From: Streptococcus suis
GTDB lineage: Bacteria > Bacillota > Bacilli > Lactobacillales > Streptococcaceae
Direction: 5' to 3'
Assembly: GCF_016743335.1 (NCBI RefSeq)
Contig: NZ_WCJE01000001.1
Coordinates: 62,001-126,000 of the forward strand
Length of the DNA stretch: 64,000 bases
Position numbers and translations under genes: made by a program. The stretch's first letter is position 1. Each line of letters opens with the position of its first letter. The notes below the pieces were generated by a model. That model did no database searches, was not told where the DNA came from, and saw only the letters and a program-made list of their open reading frames with translations. Shown piece by piece: positions 45,765-54,628 of this stretch.

Positions 45765-46264
45765 TCATGAGCGACTCTCATGGGGATAGACAGATTGTAG
45801 AAGAGATTAAAAACCACTATCTTGGCAAGGTCGATGCTATCTTTCACAATGGTGATTCGGAGCTGGACAGTCAAGATAGTTTGTGGGACGGCATTCAAGT
45901 GGTCAATGGGAACTGCGACTATTTTGGTGGTTACCCTGACCAGCTCATTACTCAATTGGATGGTGTGACTATCGCTCAGACTCATGGTCATCTTTATGGC
46001 ATTAATTACGGCTGGCAACGGTTGGATTATTGGGCACAGGAAGTTGATGCGGATATTTGCTTGTATGGGCATCTGCATGTGCCTGATGCCGAAGTGCGTG
46101 GCAAGACCCTCTTCCTCAATCCTGGCTCCGTTAGTCAACCTCGTGGTTTGGTCAGAGAATGTCTCTATGCTCTTGTGACCATCTATGATGATCACTTCCA
46201 TGTGGATTACTATAATCGACAGCACCAACTTTACCCAGCATTGACAAAGGATATTTCAAGATGA
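45737..46264 (+). CDS. YfcE/MJ0936-family metallophosphoesterase
   Basis: 175 residues with the calcineurin-like metal-binding motifs: [10 protein letters not shown] (DxH), FHNGDSE (GD), [10 protein letters not shown] (GNCD), TQTHGHLYG (GH) and [10 protein letters not shown] (GHxH), then [12 protein letters not shown]. It hydrolyses phosphodiesters; the natural substrate in streptococci is unknown. The 28-base overlap with rdgB implies translational coupling. An internal start at the next residues would lose family sequence. Confidence 0.9.
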   Translation: MAGASKTILVMSDSHGDRQIVEEIKNHYLGKVDAIFHNGDSELDSQDSLWDGIQVVNGNCDYFGGYPDQLITQLDGVTIAQTHGHLYGINYGWQRLDYWAQEVDADICLYGHLHVPDAEVRGKTLFLNPGSVSQPRGLVRECLYALVTIYDDHFHVDYYNRQHQLYPALTKDISR

Positions 46265-46719
46265 TTGCAAGAGAATTTGAAGCCTTTTTATTGGACCAGG
46301 AAGAAACTTTCTTGACACCAGCGGATAAATTGGCAGTAATTATTGATACGCATAATATTGACCATGCAAAACTGTTACTCAGTCACATGACCTATTCACG
46401 CGTACCCGTGGTAACAGAAGATGGCCGCTTTTTTGGAACCATCGGCTTGACGGAAATCATTAAATATCAAGCTGAAAATGAACTATCGGATGATGAGTTA
46501 AACAGAGATATTTCCTTGATTGCTAAGACAGATGAAGAGACGGTTGGTCTGGATTATGATTTGACAGAAGTGATGCGCAAGCTAGTAGATCAATCTTTCC
46601 TACCTGTTCTAGGGGAAAACAGAGAATTTCTAGGCATTATTACCCGCAAATCCATTCTCAAAGCCATTAATGCCCTCTTGCATAATTTTCCCCTAGCATC
46701 AAAAGAAGGCAAGAAATGA
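46261..46719 (+). CDS. cbpB: CBS-pair protein CbpB, cyclic-di-AMP receptor
   Basis: 152 residues with two CBS motifs (about 18-75 and 85-140; TYSRVPVVTEDGRFFGTIGLTEIIKYQ and QSFLPVLGENREFLGIITRKSILKAIN). Homologues (B. subtilis YkuL/DarB, streptococcal CbpB) bind cyclic-di-AMP and modulate the stringent-response enzyme Rel, linking potassium and osmotic state to (p)ppGpp. A potassium channel gene (ktrB), another c-di-AMP target class, is at the left end of the window. Overlaps its neighbours by four bases on each side. Confidence 0.88.
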   Translation: MIAREFEAFLLDQEETFLTPADKLAVIIDTHNIDHAKLLLSHMTYSRVPVVTEDGRFFGTIGLTEIIKYQAENELSDDELNRDISLIAKTDEETVGLDYDLTEVMRKLVDQSFLPVLGENREFLGIITRKSILKAINALLHNFPLASKEGKK

Positions 46720-47447
46720 AGCAGGCGATTGAATCTTTTATCCAGAGCAAAAAGGTCAGTGTCAACAGCCAAAAGTCCTATACCTATGACCTGCAGCAGT
46801 TTGTGACAGTAACAAAGGGGGAGATTAGCCAACAGTCTCTTTGGGTCTATCAGCAGTCTCTTCTAGACTTGAAGCCTGCTGCTCAGAAAAGAAAAATGTC
46901 AGCGGTCAATCAATTTCTCTACTTTCTTTATGAAAATAATCTCCTGGATCGTTTTTATAAATTACAAACGATGTCAGGTCCAGCCAGCGTCAAAAAGAAA
47001 CTGGAGCGTGAGGATTTAACTCTCCTCTTTCAAGAAAGTCCTTGGCTTGATGGGCAACTGATTGCTCTTTTGATTGCCTTACTAGGGCTGACTCCTAGTG
47101 AAATAGCAGAGCTGATTAGCCAGCAGGTCAATCTGGATTTTCAAGTCCTAACAGTTGAGAAAGGGGGAGCCAAACGCGTCCTCAACTTGCCCAAGGAATT
47201 ACTTGTTTATTTGGAAGGGCATTTGACTGGAATGTATGTCTTTGACAAAAAAGGGCAGACCTATTCTCGTCAGTGGTTTTTTAATCGTCTGACAGAATTT
47301 GTCCAGTCCATCGGCAAGCCTGATTGGACAGCCCAAAAATTACGGGAGCAGTATATTCTAAAACAGATAGACGAAGGAAAATCCTTGGACCAAATCGCCA
47401 AGCAGTTGGGACTAAAAACAAGCATGAGTTTGGAAAAATTTAGATAA
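46716..47447 (+). CDS. Tyrosine recombinase XerD-like protein, catalytically degenerate
   Basis: A 243-residue protein with the two-domain XerD layout: an N-terminal SAM-like core-binding domain (1-85) and a C-terminal recombinase fold. The catalytic set is lost: the first Arg position reads [10 protein letters not shown], the H-x-x-R box is AQKLREQ (Arg kept, His lost), the following LGH becomes [13 protein letters not shown], and the nucleophilic Tyr is Phe in the penultimate position. Streptococci use XerS for chromosome dimers, so this family (XerD-like) probably has a non-catalytic role. It sits immediately before scpA. Confidence 0.88.
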   Translation: MKQAIESFIQSKKVSVNSQKSYTYDLQQFVTVTKGEISQQSLWVYQQSLLDLKPAAQKRKMSAVNQFLYFLYENNLLDRFYKLQTMSGPASVKKKLEREDLTLLFQESPWLDGQLIALLIALLGLTPSEIAELISQQVNLDFQVLTVEKGGAKRVLNLPKELLVYLEGHLTGMYVFDKKGQTYSRQWFFNRLTEFVQSIGKPDWTAQKLREQYILKQIDEGKSLDQIAKQLGLKTSMSLEKFR

Positions 47448-48166
47448 TGGATATAAAATTAAAAGATTTTGAAGGGCCACTTGATCTCCTGCTACACCTG
47501 GTGTCCAAGTATCAAGTAGATATTTACGAGGTTCCGATTACAGAGGTTATTGAGCAATATTTGGCCTACATTGCTACCTTGCAAGCCATGCGTTTAGAGG
47601 TAGCGGGAGAATATATGCTCATGGCTAGTCAATTGATGGTCATCAAAAGTCGTCGATTATTGCCGAAGGTTGTTGAGCAAATTGATCCCGAAGATGATCC
47701 TGAAATGGACCTCTTGGACCAGTTGGAAGAATACCGCAAGTTCAAACTTCTCAGTGAGAAATTAGGGGAGCAACATGATGAACGGGCCAACTATTTTTCA
47801 AAACCCAAATTAGATTTGATTTATGATGATGTACAGTTAGCCAAGGATAAGACCGTCATTGACATTTTCCTAGCTTTTTCTAAAGTAATGGCTGAAAAAC
47901 AGGCAAGCCTCCGTCAGTCTCATGCGACCATTGCCCGTGATGAATATAAAATCGAAGACATGATGGACTTTGTTCGCAGTCGTTTCGAGATTGGTCCACG
48001 CCTTGAACTCCGTCAGCTTTTTCAAGAAAGTCAAGATGTTAATGAAATGATTACGATCTTCCTTGCGACTTTGGAATTGGTCAAGGTTCATGAAATCGTC
48101 TTGGAGCAGACAGAGACTTTTGGAGATATTTATCTAGTAAGGAGTGAAGATGAATCGCTTAGCTGA
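47447..48166 (+). CDS. scpA: Segregation and condensation protein A
   Basis: A 239-residue kleisin that bridges the SMC dimer. N-terminal [34 protein letters not shown] is the family signature and the C-terminal winged helix is near 165-239. With ScpB and SMC it condenses and segregates the chromosome. The start overlaps the XerD-like stop by one base; its end overlaps scpB by 17 bases. Confidence 0.95.
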   Translation: MDIKLKDFEGPLDLLLHLVSKYQVDIYEVPITEVIEQYLAYIATLQAMRLEVAGEYMLMASQLMVIKSRRLLPKVVEQIDPEDDPEMDLLDQLEEYRKFKLLSEKLGEQHDERANYFSKPKLDLIYDDVQLAKDKTVIDIFLAFSKVMAEKQASLRQSHATIARDEYKIEDMMDFVRSRFEIGPRLELRQLFQESQDVNEMITIFLATLELVKVHEIVLEQTETFGDIYLVRSEDESLS

Positions 48167-48719
48167 AATCGAAGTCCTGCTCTTTGTGGCAGGTGAGGAT
48201 GGCTTGACGTTACGAAATTTGGCAGAGATGTTGGAAATGCAGCCGACAGCTGTCAGCCAGCAGTTAGAGAAACTTAGTGAGAAATATATGGCAGACAAAG
48301 CCTCAGGCTTAGCCATCTTAGAGTCTTCCAATCGCTACAAGTTGGTTACTAAAAAAGAATATGCAAACCTTTTGCGAATCTATGCCAAAACACCAATCAA
48401 TCAGACTATGTCACGGGCTCTTTTGGAAACCTTATCAATCGTAGCCTATAAGCAACCCATTACTCGGATTGAAGTTGATGATATTCGCGGAGTCAATTCC
48501 AGTGGTGCCATCAGTAAATTACAGGCCTTTGACCTCATTCGTGAGAACGGTAAGAAAGAGGTTCTTGGCAGACCAAATCTCTATGTGACAACAGATTATT
48601 TCCTGGATTACATGGGAATTAATAGTCTAGAAGAATTGCCTGATGTGTCTGAAATAGATTTGATTCAAGAAGAAACAGAGCTATTCGTAGAAAGAAATGA
48701 GTTAGAAAATGAGAATTAA
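48150..48719 (+). CDS. scpB: Segregation and condensation protein B
   Basis: A 189-residue protein with two winged helices: [24 protein letters not shown] at the start and [24 protein letters not shown] near 92-115. It forms a dimer binding ScpA. ATG 48150 has AAGGAG five bases upstream; the GTG at 48144 overlaps that site. Overlaps scpA and rluB. Confidence 0.95.
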   Translation: MNRLAEIEVLLFVAGEDGLTLRNLAEMLEMQPTAVSQQLEKLSEKYMADKASGLAILESSNRYKLVTKKEYANLLRIYAKTPINQTMSRALLETLSIVAYKQPITRIEVDDIRGVNSSGAISKLQAFDLIRENGKKEVLGRPNLYVTTDYFLDYMGINSLEELPDVSEIDLIQEETELFVERNELENEN

Positions 48720-49440
48720 TAAATACATTGCCCATGCTGGAGTTGCCAGTCGTCGTAAGGCAGAAGAATTGATAAAACAAGGCCTAGTAACTGTAAATGG
48801 TCAAGTTGTCCGTGAGTTGGCAACTACTATTAAGTCTGGAGATATTGTGGAAGTCGAAGGACAACCAATCTACAATGAAGAGAAGGTTTACTACCTCCTC
48901 AATAAACCACGTGGTGTCATTTCTAGTGTGTCAGATGATAAGGGCAGAAAGACGGTTGTGGACTTGTTGCCAACAGTTAAGGAGCGGATTTATCCTGTAG
49001 GACGTCTGGACTGGGATACATCTGGGGTCTTGATTTTGACCAATGACGGTGATTTTACAGACGAGATGATTCACCCACGAAATGAGATTGATAAGGTTTA
49101 CTTGGCGCGTGTCAAAGGGGTTGCCAACAAGGAAGTTTTGCGTCCTTTGACCCGTGGTGTTGTCATTGATGGCAAAAAGACCAAGCCTGCGGTGTACGAG
49201 ATTATCAAGGTGGATCCTGTTAAGAACCGCTCAGTTGTAGAATTAACAATCCATGAAGGTCGAAACCACCAGGTTAAGAAGATGTTTGAGGCTGTCGGCT
49301 TGCAGGTAGATAAACTGTCTCGTACTCGCTTTGGTAATCTTGACTTGACCGGCCTACGTCCAGGAGAATACCGAAAACTCAACAAGAAAGACATCAGCAA
49401 ACTACATACCCTGGCTGTTACTAAGCCAGTTAAAAAATAA
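48709..49440 (+). CDS. rluB: rRNA pseudouridine synthase, RluB-type
   Basis: 243 residues. The N-terminal S4 RNA-binding domain ([31 protein letters not shown]) is followed by the synthase domain with the catalytic [17 protein letters not shown] near 104-120 and [15 protein letters not shown] near 183-197. It makes a pseudouridine in 23S rRNA near position 2605. Overlaps scpB by 11 bases and yidD by one base, a conserved trio in Firmicutes. Confidence 0.94.
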   Translation: MRINKYIAHAGVASRRKAEELIKQGLVTVNGQVVRELATTIKSGDIVEVEGQPIYNEEKVYYLLNKPRGVISSVSDDKGRKTVVDLLPTVKERIYPVGRLDWDTSGVLILTNDGDFTDEMIHPRNEIDKVYLARVKGVANKEVLRPLTRGVVIDGKKTKPAVYEIIKVDPVKNRSVVELTIHEGRNHQVKKMFEAVGLQVDKLSRTRFGNLDLTGLRPGEYRKLNKKDISKLHTLAVTKPVKK

Positions 49441-49679
49441 TGACAAGACTCTTGATCGGCTTGGTCCGATTCTATCAGAAATTTATTTCCCCCCTTTTTC
49501 CGCCCTCTTGTCGCTACCGTCCAACTTGTTCCACTTATATGATCGAGGCCTTGCAAAAACATGGACTCAAGGGCTTTTTGATGGGGTTGGCTCGAATTGG
49601 TCGCTGTCATCCCTTTGTGGAAGGTGGGGAAGATCCTGTGCCGGACAGGTTTAGTTTGAAAAGAAATAAGCAGAAGTAG
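49440..49679 (+). CDS. yidD: Membrane protein insertion efficiency factor YidD
   Basis: 79 residues, the usual size. The signature [32 protein letters not shown] with two conserved cysteines is complete, followed by GRIGRCHPF. It aids YidC-dependent insertion of inner membrane proteins. Last gene of the murI operon; its stop lies inside the terminator stem. Confidence 0.94.
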   Translation: MTRLLIGLVRFYQKFISPLFPPSCRYRPTCSTYMIEALQKHGLKGFLMGLARIGRCHPFVEGGEDPVPDRFSLKRNKQK

Positions 49680-49695
49680 GGTAACCTACTTTTTG
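49675..49695 (+). terminator. Terminator of murI-yidD operon
   Basis: AGTAGG-GTAA-CCTACT hairpin followed by TTTTTG; overlaps the yidD stop codon. Confidence 0.75.
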
Positions 49696-49719
49696 TTTTG
49701 TATAAATATAGGTTTTTAG

Positions 49720-49930
49720 GTTGCCTTTAGTACTCTCTCAAAAGGTTTGGGGAACCTTTTAAGGCCTGGAGATAGGGCGAAGCAAGTTCGCCTCAATATT
49801 AACAGTCCACTGGACTGTTATAGCCAATCAATCACTGCGCTCAGATGTTGACACGAACGCTGAGAAGCGAGGTTGGTCTTTTTGCCCAGCCTCCGCTCGT
49901 CGAAGGAATCAAAGATAAACCAAATGACTC
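49720..49930 (+). repeat. Mosaic intergenic repeat (copy 5)
   Basis: CTCAAAAGGTTTGGGGAACC-TTTT hairpin, GCCTGGAGATAGGGCGAAGC, a hairpin AACAGTCCACTGGACTGTTA, then CACTGCGCTCAGATGTTGAC, AGCGAGGTTGGTC and the edge CGAAGGAATCAAAGATAAACC. Same order as copy 1 but with different stem sequences. The rest of the gap (to 50176) holds only the promoter of the next gene. Confidence 0.8.
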
Positions 49931-50118
49931 TCCGTTTTGTTACAGACAAGACTATACTTATCCGAGTTCATTGAGTATTGGGCTTAGTGGACTATCATAA
50001 AAAACGAAGAAGCAGTAGTGGCTGAAGAGGTACTCTTTTTTACCTCTATTCGCTGCTATTTTTAGTTAAAATGGAAAAAAGTGAGAATACTCAAAGGCGA
50101 ACATTGTTGGTAAGATAG

Positions 50119-50148
50119 TTGCATATTTATGCTAAATCGTGCTATACT
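50119..50148 (+). promoter_or_regulatory. Promoter of peptide-binding lipoprotein gene
   Basis: TTGCAT (50119-50124), 18-base spacer, extended -10 TGCTATACT (TATACT 50143-50148). Confidence 0.65.
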
Positions 50149-50176
50149 ATTCAAAATAAATAAATGGGGTAGGGAT

Positions 50177-51952
50177 ATGAAAAGAATGAAAAACATCGCT
50201 TTAACTGGTATCGGTCTGCTTTCTATTGCAACGTTAACAGCTTGCCAAACTAAAGAAAAGACGAGTGATGTTGCTCTGACATTTAAATCAGAAGTGACAC
50301 ACGAAGGACAAACTATTGAAGGCGGAAGTCTCAAATATGCCTTGGTAGCTTCGGCACCTTCGACCGGTATCTTAATTGATGAATTATCGCAGACGGCGGT
50401 AGACTCAACCTTTGCAGGCATGGTTGATATTTCTATGTTTGGATATGATTCAGCTCGGACGTTAGACGATTCAGGCCTTGCTAAGGCAGAGTTTGATGTA
50501 GACGCAAAGACAGTTACCGTTAGTTTGACAGGCAAGGACTATAAGTGGTCCGATGGGCAAGCCTTCACCATCGATGATTATATTTTCACAATCGAACAAC
50601 TAGCTAGTCCAGACTATACAGGGGTTCGTGCAGATACTACCTATACAAATATCATTGGCTTTGAAGAATTTCAGGCTGGAACAGCAAGTGAAATTTCAGG
50701 TGTTAAGAAGGTTGATGACTATACGGTAGTCCTCTCAGTGAAAGACATGTCTCCATCCATGATGTATGCTGGTGGTGGAGTACCTTATTTAGTCATGCCG
50801 AAACACATTTTTAAAGACATTGCAGTCAAAGATTGGGAATCAAGTGAGTATTCTCGTACGGCAAAAGTTGTCGGTATGGGTCCTTATAAGGTCAAGGAAA
50901 TTGTCAATGGCGAGTCGGTGACCTATGTACCAAATGAGTACTACTTTAAAGGGAAAGTTAAGCTAGATAGTTACAGGATTGATATTGTTTCACCAGATAC
51001 GATTGTTGCAGAAATGAGAGCAGGCAATTATGATATTGCTGATATGCCAACAGACCAGTACGAATCTTACAAGGACTTATCAAATATTACTTTGTTAGGT
51101 AGTTTGGATGGTATTTACAATTATATTGGCTTTAATCTTGGTAAGTACGATGATGCTAGTGGTAAGAATGTGACCAATCCTAATGCTAAGATGAATAATG
51201 TTAAATTGCGTCAAGCAATGGGATATGCGTTGGACAATGCGGTGATTGGAGAGAAATTATATAACGGCTTGTATCACCCGACAAACTCACTAATTATCTC
51301 TTTCTTTGGAGATGTTCACGATTCAGAACTAGCTGGCTATAGTTATAATCCTGAAAAGGCTAAAAAACTTCTCGATGAGGCAGGATATAAAGACGTAGAT
51401 GGAGACGGTATGCGTGAAGATGCTGAAGGAAAATCGCTTACCATCAGTGTTGCAGCACAGAAATCAACCGAAACGCAAGAAACCATGGTACAGCAATACC
51501 TTACATGGTGGAAAGAAATTGGTTTGAATGTGGAACTCTATACAGGAAGAACTATTGAGTACAATACTTTCTATGAATCAATTGCTGCCAATGATGAGGG
51601 GATTGATGTCTATCTTGCTGCTTGGATTGCCGGCCTAGATCCAGACCCGACATCATTGTGGGGACCTGAAGCGATGTACAACTATACTCGCTTCGTTTCA
51701 GATGAAAACACAGCACTTTTAAATAAAATTACCTCTGCTGAGTCATTTGACGAACAAAAAAATATTGAAAACTACAAAGCTTGGCAAGAATATGCATTCG
51801 AACAAGCCTTTGCAATTCCAACCTTTGAACGTGAAAGTATTACTGCCGTTAACAAACGCGTTAAATATTACGACGTTTATATCGGTTCGGATAGTAAATC
51901 AGGCCATGAAAATCTTGAGTTGACTGCGGAAAAAGGGATTGCAGCAGAATAA
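50177..51952 (+). CDS. Peptide ABC transporter substrate-binding lipoprotein (family 5, OppA-like)
   Basis: A 591-residue lipoprotein: signal peptide with lipobox LTAC (Cys at about 22), then the SBP_bac_5 fold. Visible parts are GKDYKWSDGQAFTIDDYIFTIEQL near 115-138, VGMGPYKVKEIVNGESV near 232, NNVKLRQAMGYALDNAVIGEKLYNG near 337-361 and YNPEKAKKLLDEAGYKDVDGDGMRED near 390-415. It binds oligopeptides outside the membrane and delivers them to an Opp-type ABC permease. No permease or ATPase genes are adjacent, so it works with a system encoded elsewhere. GGGTAGGGAT precedes ATG 50177. Confidence 0.93.
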   Translation: MKRMKNIALTGIGLLSIATLTACQTKEKTSDVALTFKSEVTHEGQTIEGGSLKYALVASAPSTGILIDELSQTAVDSTFAGMVDISMFGYDSARTLDDSGLAKAEFDVDAKTVTVSLTGKDYKWSDGQAFTIDDYIFTIEQLASPDYTGVRADTTYTNIIGFEEFQAGTASEISGVKKVDDYTVVLSVKDMSPSMMYAGGGVPYLVMPKHIFKDIAVKDWESSEYSRTAKVVGMGPYKVKEIVNGESVTYVPNEYYFKGKVKLDSYRIDIVSPDTIVAEMRAGNYDIADMPTDQYESYKDLSNITLLGSLDGIYNYIGFNLGKYDDASGKNVTNPNAKMNNVKLRQAMGYALDNAVIGEKLYNGLYHPTNSLIISFFGDVHDSELAGYSYNPEKAKKLLDEAGYKDVDGDGMREDAEGKSLTISVAAQKSTETQETMVQQYLTWWKEIGLNVELYTGRTIEYNTFYESIAANDEGIDVYLAAWIAGLDPDPTSLWGPEAMYNYTRFVSDENTALLNKITSAESFDEQKNIENYKAWQEYAFEQAFAIPTFERESITAVNKRVKYYDVYIGSDSKSGHENLELTAEKGIAAE

Positions 51953-51961
51953 ATGTAAGAA

Positions 51962-51990
51962 AGGGGAGTTTATTTGCTCTCCTTTTTCAT
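51962..51990 (+). terminator. Terminator of peptide-binding lipoprotein gene
   Basis: GGGGAG-TTTATTTG-CTCTCC hairpin followed by TTTTTC. Confidence 0.75.
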
Positions 51991-52026
51991 TTTCTATGAA
52001 AATTTGAAAAAAATGGGGCAAAACTC

Positions 52027-52055
52027 TTGATTTTCAGCCTTCTTTAAGCTACAAT
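52027..52055 (+). promoter_or_regulatory. Promoter of trmL with long leader
   Basis: TTGATT (52027-52032), 17-base spacer, TACAAT (52050-52055). The leader before trmL is about 275 bases. It contains two hairpins, TAACTCA/TGAGTTA (near 52077-52099) and GTGAATGA/TCATTCAC (near 52101-52120), and the RUP-like element. Confidence 0.55.
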
Positions 52056-52200
52056 AGTATCACGATTTCATTGATTTAACTCAAACCTGTTGTGAGTTAA
52101 GTGAATGAATCATCATTCACCATGCTGTTTGCTGAGCTTGACTCCGGGCAGTGTGGCTATTTTTTTGTCTTTCTTGCCATAGGAGACAGTCGAGTCTTTT

Positions 52201-52305
52201 TACTCAATGAAAATCAAAAAAAGAAACTAGAAAACAAGCAGCAGACTGTACTGGTATACGGCAAAATGAAGCTGACATGGTTTGGATTTGATTTTCGAGG
52301 GTATT
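52201..52305 (+). repeat. RUP-like miniature element
   Basis: A 105-bp element beginning TACTCAATGAAAATCAAA and ending TTTGATTTTCGAGGGTA, whose ends are imperfect inverted repeats. The body (CAGACTGTACTGGTATACGG, GAAGCTGACATGGTTTG) follows the RUP repeat of S. pneumoniae, a roughly 107-bp non-autonomous element thought to move with IS630-type transposases into TA sites. Here it lies in the trmL leader and produces a spurious open frame. Confidence 0.85.
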
Positions 52306-52338
52306 CGTGTTTAGTGAAATGTCACCAGAGAGGTCCTT

Positions 52339-52884
52339 ATGAATATTGAAACATTAGAGTATATAGAAGAAACAGCCAAAAACCACATTGTCTTATTTGA
52401 ACCACAGATTCCACAGAATACAGGCAATATTGCTCGAACTTGTGCTGCAACCAATAGTCCTCTCCATATCATTAAGCCTATGGGATTTCCAATTGATGAC
52501 CGTAAGATGAAACGTGCAGGACTAGATTATTGGGATAAGTTAGATGTTCGCTTCTATGACAATTTAGCAGAATTTATGGATTATGCCAGCAAACAAGGAC
52601 GTGTTCACTTAGTATCTAAATTTGCTGATAAAACCTATTCGGATGAAGACTATAATGATGGGAACATTCATTATTTCTTATTTGGTCGTGAAGATAAGGG
52701 CTTGCCAGAAGATTTTATGCGTGAACATCCAGAGAAGGCTATCCGTATTCCAATGAATGATGAACATGTGCGTAGTCTTAATGTCTCTAATACAGCGTGT
52801 ATGATTGTATATGAGGCTCTTCGGCAGCAACAGTTCGTTGGTCTAGATTTGGTTCACACCTATGATGGGGACAAGTTAAAATAG
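52339..52884 (+). CDS. trmL: tRNA (cytidine/uridine(34)-2'-O)-methyltransferase TrmL
   Basis: A 181-residue SPOUT methyltransferase acting on the wobble base of tRNA-Leu. Motifs: [24 protein letters not shown] near 14-37, [21 protein letters not shown] near 46-66, [14 protein letters not shown] near 114-127 and [28 protein letters not shown] near 135-162. Full length. GAGAGGTCCTT precedes the ATG. Confidence 0.95.
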   Translation: MNIETLEYIEETAKNHIVLFEPQIPQNTGNIARTCAATNSPLHIIKPMGFPIDDRKMKRAGLDYWDKLDVRFYDNLAEFMDYASKQGRVHLVSKFADKTYSDEDYNDGNIHYFLFGREDKGLPEDFMREHPEKAIRIPMNDEHVRSLNVSNTACMIVYEALRQQQFVGLDLVHTYDGDKLK

Positions 52885-52937
52885 TGAAAACTTACCAAGC
52901 TCTTGCAAATGCAAGGCTTTTTTGGTATGATGAAATA

Positions 52938-53266
52938 GTCTTCAGGGCAGGGTGAGATTCCCGACCGGCAGTGATTTTTTTGATTCTTGCTTTTCTTTTT
53001 CTCTCATTCGTCGTTGACCAGGCTTGCCTAACTCCAGTTATGCCTTCGCCTTGTCGCCTAGACTGATAGAAAAATCTTAAGCAACACTCAAAAAAAGTGT
53101 TTTTGTTTCATTTTAGGGCTAGGCAAGGAGGTGCAGACTATACTAAGGGTATGTCAAGCCGACTTAACGAAGCCATAAAATAGAAAGAAAGACACGTACA
53201 GTCTGCGAGCGAAAGCTGATGTGGTGCAATTCCACAACCGACAGTAAAGTCTGGATGGGAGAAGAC
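52938..53266 (+). promoter_or_regulatory. FMN riboswitch (RFN element) split by an insertion
   Basis: The 5' part 52938-52974 (GTCTTCAGGGCAGGGTGAGA TTCCCGACCGGCAGTGA) and the 3' part 53198-53266 (CAGTCTGCGAGCGAAAGC, GATGTGGTGCAATTCCACA, ACCGACAGTAAAGTCTGGAT, GGGAGAAGAC) are the conserved RFN segments. The closing helix GTCTTC (52938-52943) / GAAGAC (53261-53266) is intact. Between them lie about 220 bases not found in ordinary RFN elements, placed in the variable peripheral arm. It sits upstream of ribU, so FMN would turn off riboflavin import. Confidence 0.9.
52975..53195 (+). repeat. Dispersed repeat inserted in the FMN riboswitch arm
   Basis: Contains GCTTGCCTAACTCCAGTTAT (from about 53024), also present in the DEAD-box leader near 15388, and GTGCAGACTATACTAAGGGT / GACTTAACGAAGCC near its right end, related to the tail of the repeat at 25715-25765. 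Edges TTCGTCGTTGACC and GACTTAACGAAG are an imperfect inverted repeat. It includes an internal hairpin AACACT-CAAAAAAA-GTGTTTTTG that resembles a terminator (near 53083-53108). Confidence 0.7.
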
Positions 53267-53329
53267 GAAGTGGCGGCTTTTTGCCTGCCCTTCCACGCTT
53301 CTTCAATTTTCAAAAATTGGAGGAACCTT

Positions 53330-53887
53330 ATGACAAACACACGCAAAATGACGATTATAGCCATTCTCTCAGCAGTATCCTTTCTGCTCATGTATTTGAA
53401 ATTTCCGCTAATTCCAACAGCCAGTTTCCTGGAAGTGGATTTTTCTCTCGTACCGATTTTATTTGGTCTGCTTGTTTTAGATATGAAGTCTAGTTTTGCT
53501 ATCCTTTTGGTACGAACTTTTCTCAAACTGATTTTAAATAATCAGGGACCATCGACAATTATTGGCTTACCGATGAATATTGCAGCTATGTCAGTTTTCA
53601 TTTTAGCAGTAGCTCATTTCTGGAAAAATGAACAAACGTTAAAAAATTATTTAAAAGCAGCCGCTGTTGCGACGCTTGGTTCGACAGCAGTGATGCTGGT
53701 ATTAAATTACGTTTATGCGGTGCCTGTCTATGCAGCCTTTGCAAATTTTGATATTAAAGAAATCTTGGGTCTGACTAACTATCTTTTGATGATGGTACTT
53801 CCTTTTAATCTTTTACAAGGGATTGTGCTTTCAGCAATATTTTATATCTGTTACAAAGCAGCCCAACCTATTTTAAAGAAAGTTTAA
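53330..53887 (+). CDS. ribU: Riboflavin ECF transporter substrate-binding subunit RibU
   Basis: A 185-residue protein with six membrane helices, the S component of an energy-coupling factor importer. ILSAVSFLLMYLKFPLIPTASFLEVDFSLVPILFGLLVL near 12-50 and the Gly-Asn-rich NNQGPSTIIGLPMNIAAMSVF are typical of RibU. It joins the shared EcfA-A'-T module encoded elsewhere. Control by an FMN riboswitch fixes the substrate. ATG 53330 follows TTGGAGGAACCTT; a frame reaching back to 53219 runs into the riboswitch. Confidence 0.95.
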   Translation: MTNTRKMTIIAILSAVSFLLMYLKFPLIPTASFLEVDFSLVPILFGLLVLDMKSSFAILLVRTFLKLILNNQGPSTIIGLPMNIAAMSVFILAVAHFWKNEQTLKNYLKAAAVATLGSTAVMLVLNYVYAVPVYAAFANFDIKEILGLTNYLLMMVLPFNLLQGIVLSAIFYICYKAAQPILKKV

Positions 53888-53911
53888 CCTTTATAAGGTA
53901 AACTATACTGT

Positions 53912-54565
53912 ATGAAGAATAAACAAATCCATTTACGAAACGCATCTTTTTTTGCTCTAGCCTTTGTGATATTGGGCTATGTAGTAAAATTTTATCCTAG
54001 TACCCTAGCAGGTTTTGACTCGACTGTCCAGTCTGCCATTCGTGGAAATTTGCCAAGTGGAGCCAGTCAATTTTGGACCTCTATTACTGTTTTAGGAAAT
54101 ACGGTTATTATTTTAGCTATTACCATGATTCTAGCTGCTATCTTTTACTACTATAAAAAATGGAAGATAGAAGCTTATTTCCTACTTGCTAGTTTTGCGG
54201 CGATGGGTGTGGCATCCACAGCCCTGAAATATGTCTACCAACGTCCGCGTCCAAGTATTGAATGGTTGATTGATACCATCGGTTATTCATTTCCTAGCTG
54301 GCATACTGCATCAACTATGATGATTGCAGGAGCAGTTGTTATTATTGTTCACCAGAGGATGAAGAAAGGCATAGCTAGACTTGTGCTACAAGCCGTGTTG
54401 ATTCTACTTGCTGTCCTAGTAGCTGTATCCCGTATCTATATTGGGGTTCACTACCCGACAGATATTATCGGCGGTTGGCTACTTGCCGTCACTCTTTTAC
54501 AAATGATGTATCCATTTTACGATCAGAAACGCTTTGAATGGCGTTTCCAAAGTAAGCAAAAATAG
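53912..54565 (+). CDS. PAP2-family membrane phosphatase
   Basis: A 217-residue protein with five or six helices and the three phosphatase motifs: KYVYQRPRPS near 107-116, SFPSWHTAS near 128-136 and SRIYIGVHYPTDIIGG near 172-187. It dephosphorylates a lipid phosphate at the outer membrane face, perhaps undecaprenyl diphosphate or phosphatidylglycerol phosphate; the substrate is not certain. It starts 24 bases after ribU, but no strong ribosome site is visible. Confidence 0.9.
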   Translation: MKNKQIHLRNASFFALAFVILGYVVKFYPSTLAGFDSTVQSAIRGNLPSGASQFWTSITVLGNTVIILAITMILAAIFYYYKKWKIEAYFLLASFAAMGVASTALKYVYQRPRPSIEWLIDTIGYSFPSWHTASTMMIAGAVVIIVHQRMKKGIARLVLQAVLILLAVLVAVSRIYIGVHYPTDIIGGWLLAVTLLQMMYPFYDQKRFEWRFQSKQK

Positions 54566-54577
54566 TCAATTTGACAC

Positions 54578-54605
54578 CAACTCCTACTGTAAAAGGTAGG
54601 AGTTT
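54578..54605 (+). terminator. Terminator after PAP2 phosphatase gene
   Basis: AACTCCTAC-TGTAAAAG-GTAGGAGTT hairpin followed by TTAA; T-run short. Confidence 0.6.
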
Positions 54606-54628
54606 TAACTTGTCATCTTTCTATTATA

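Noticed and set aside
52101-52349. 82-codon open frame upstream of trmL
   Set aside because: More than half is the RUP-like element and the rest is leader sequence with hairpins; it runs into the trmL start without a ribosome site of its own.
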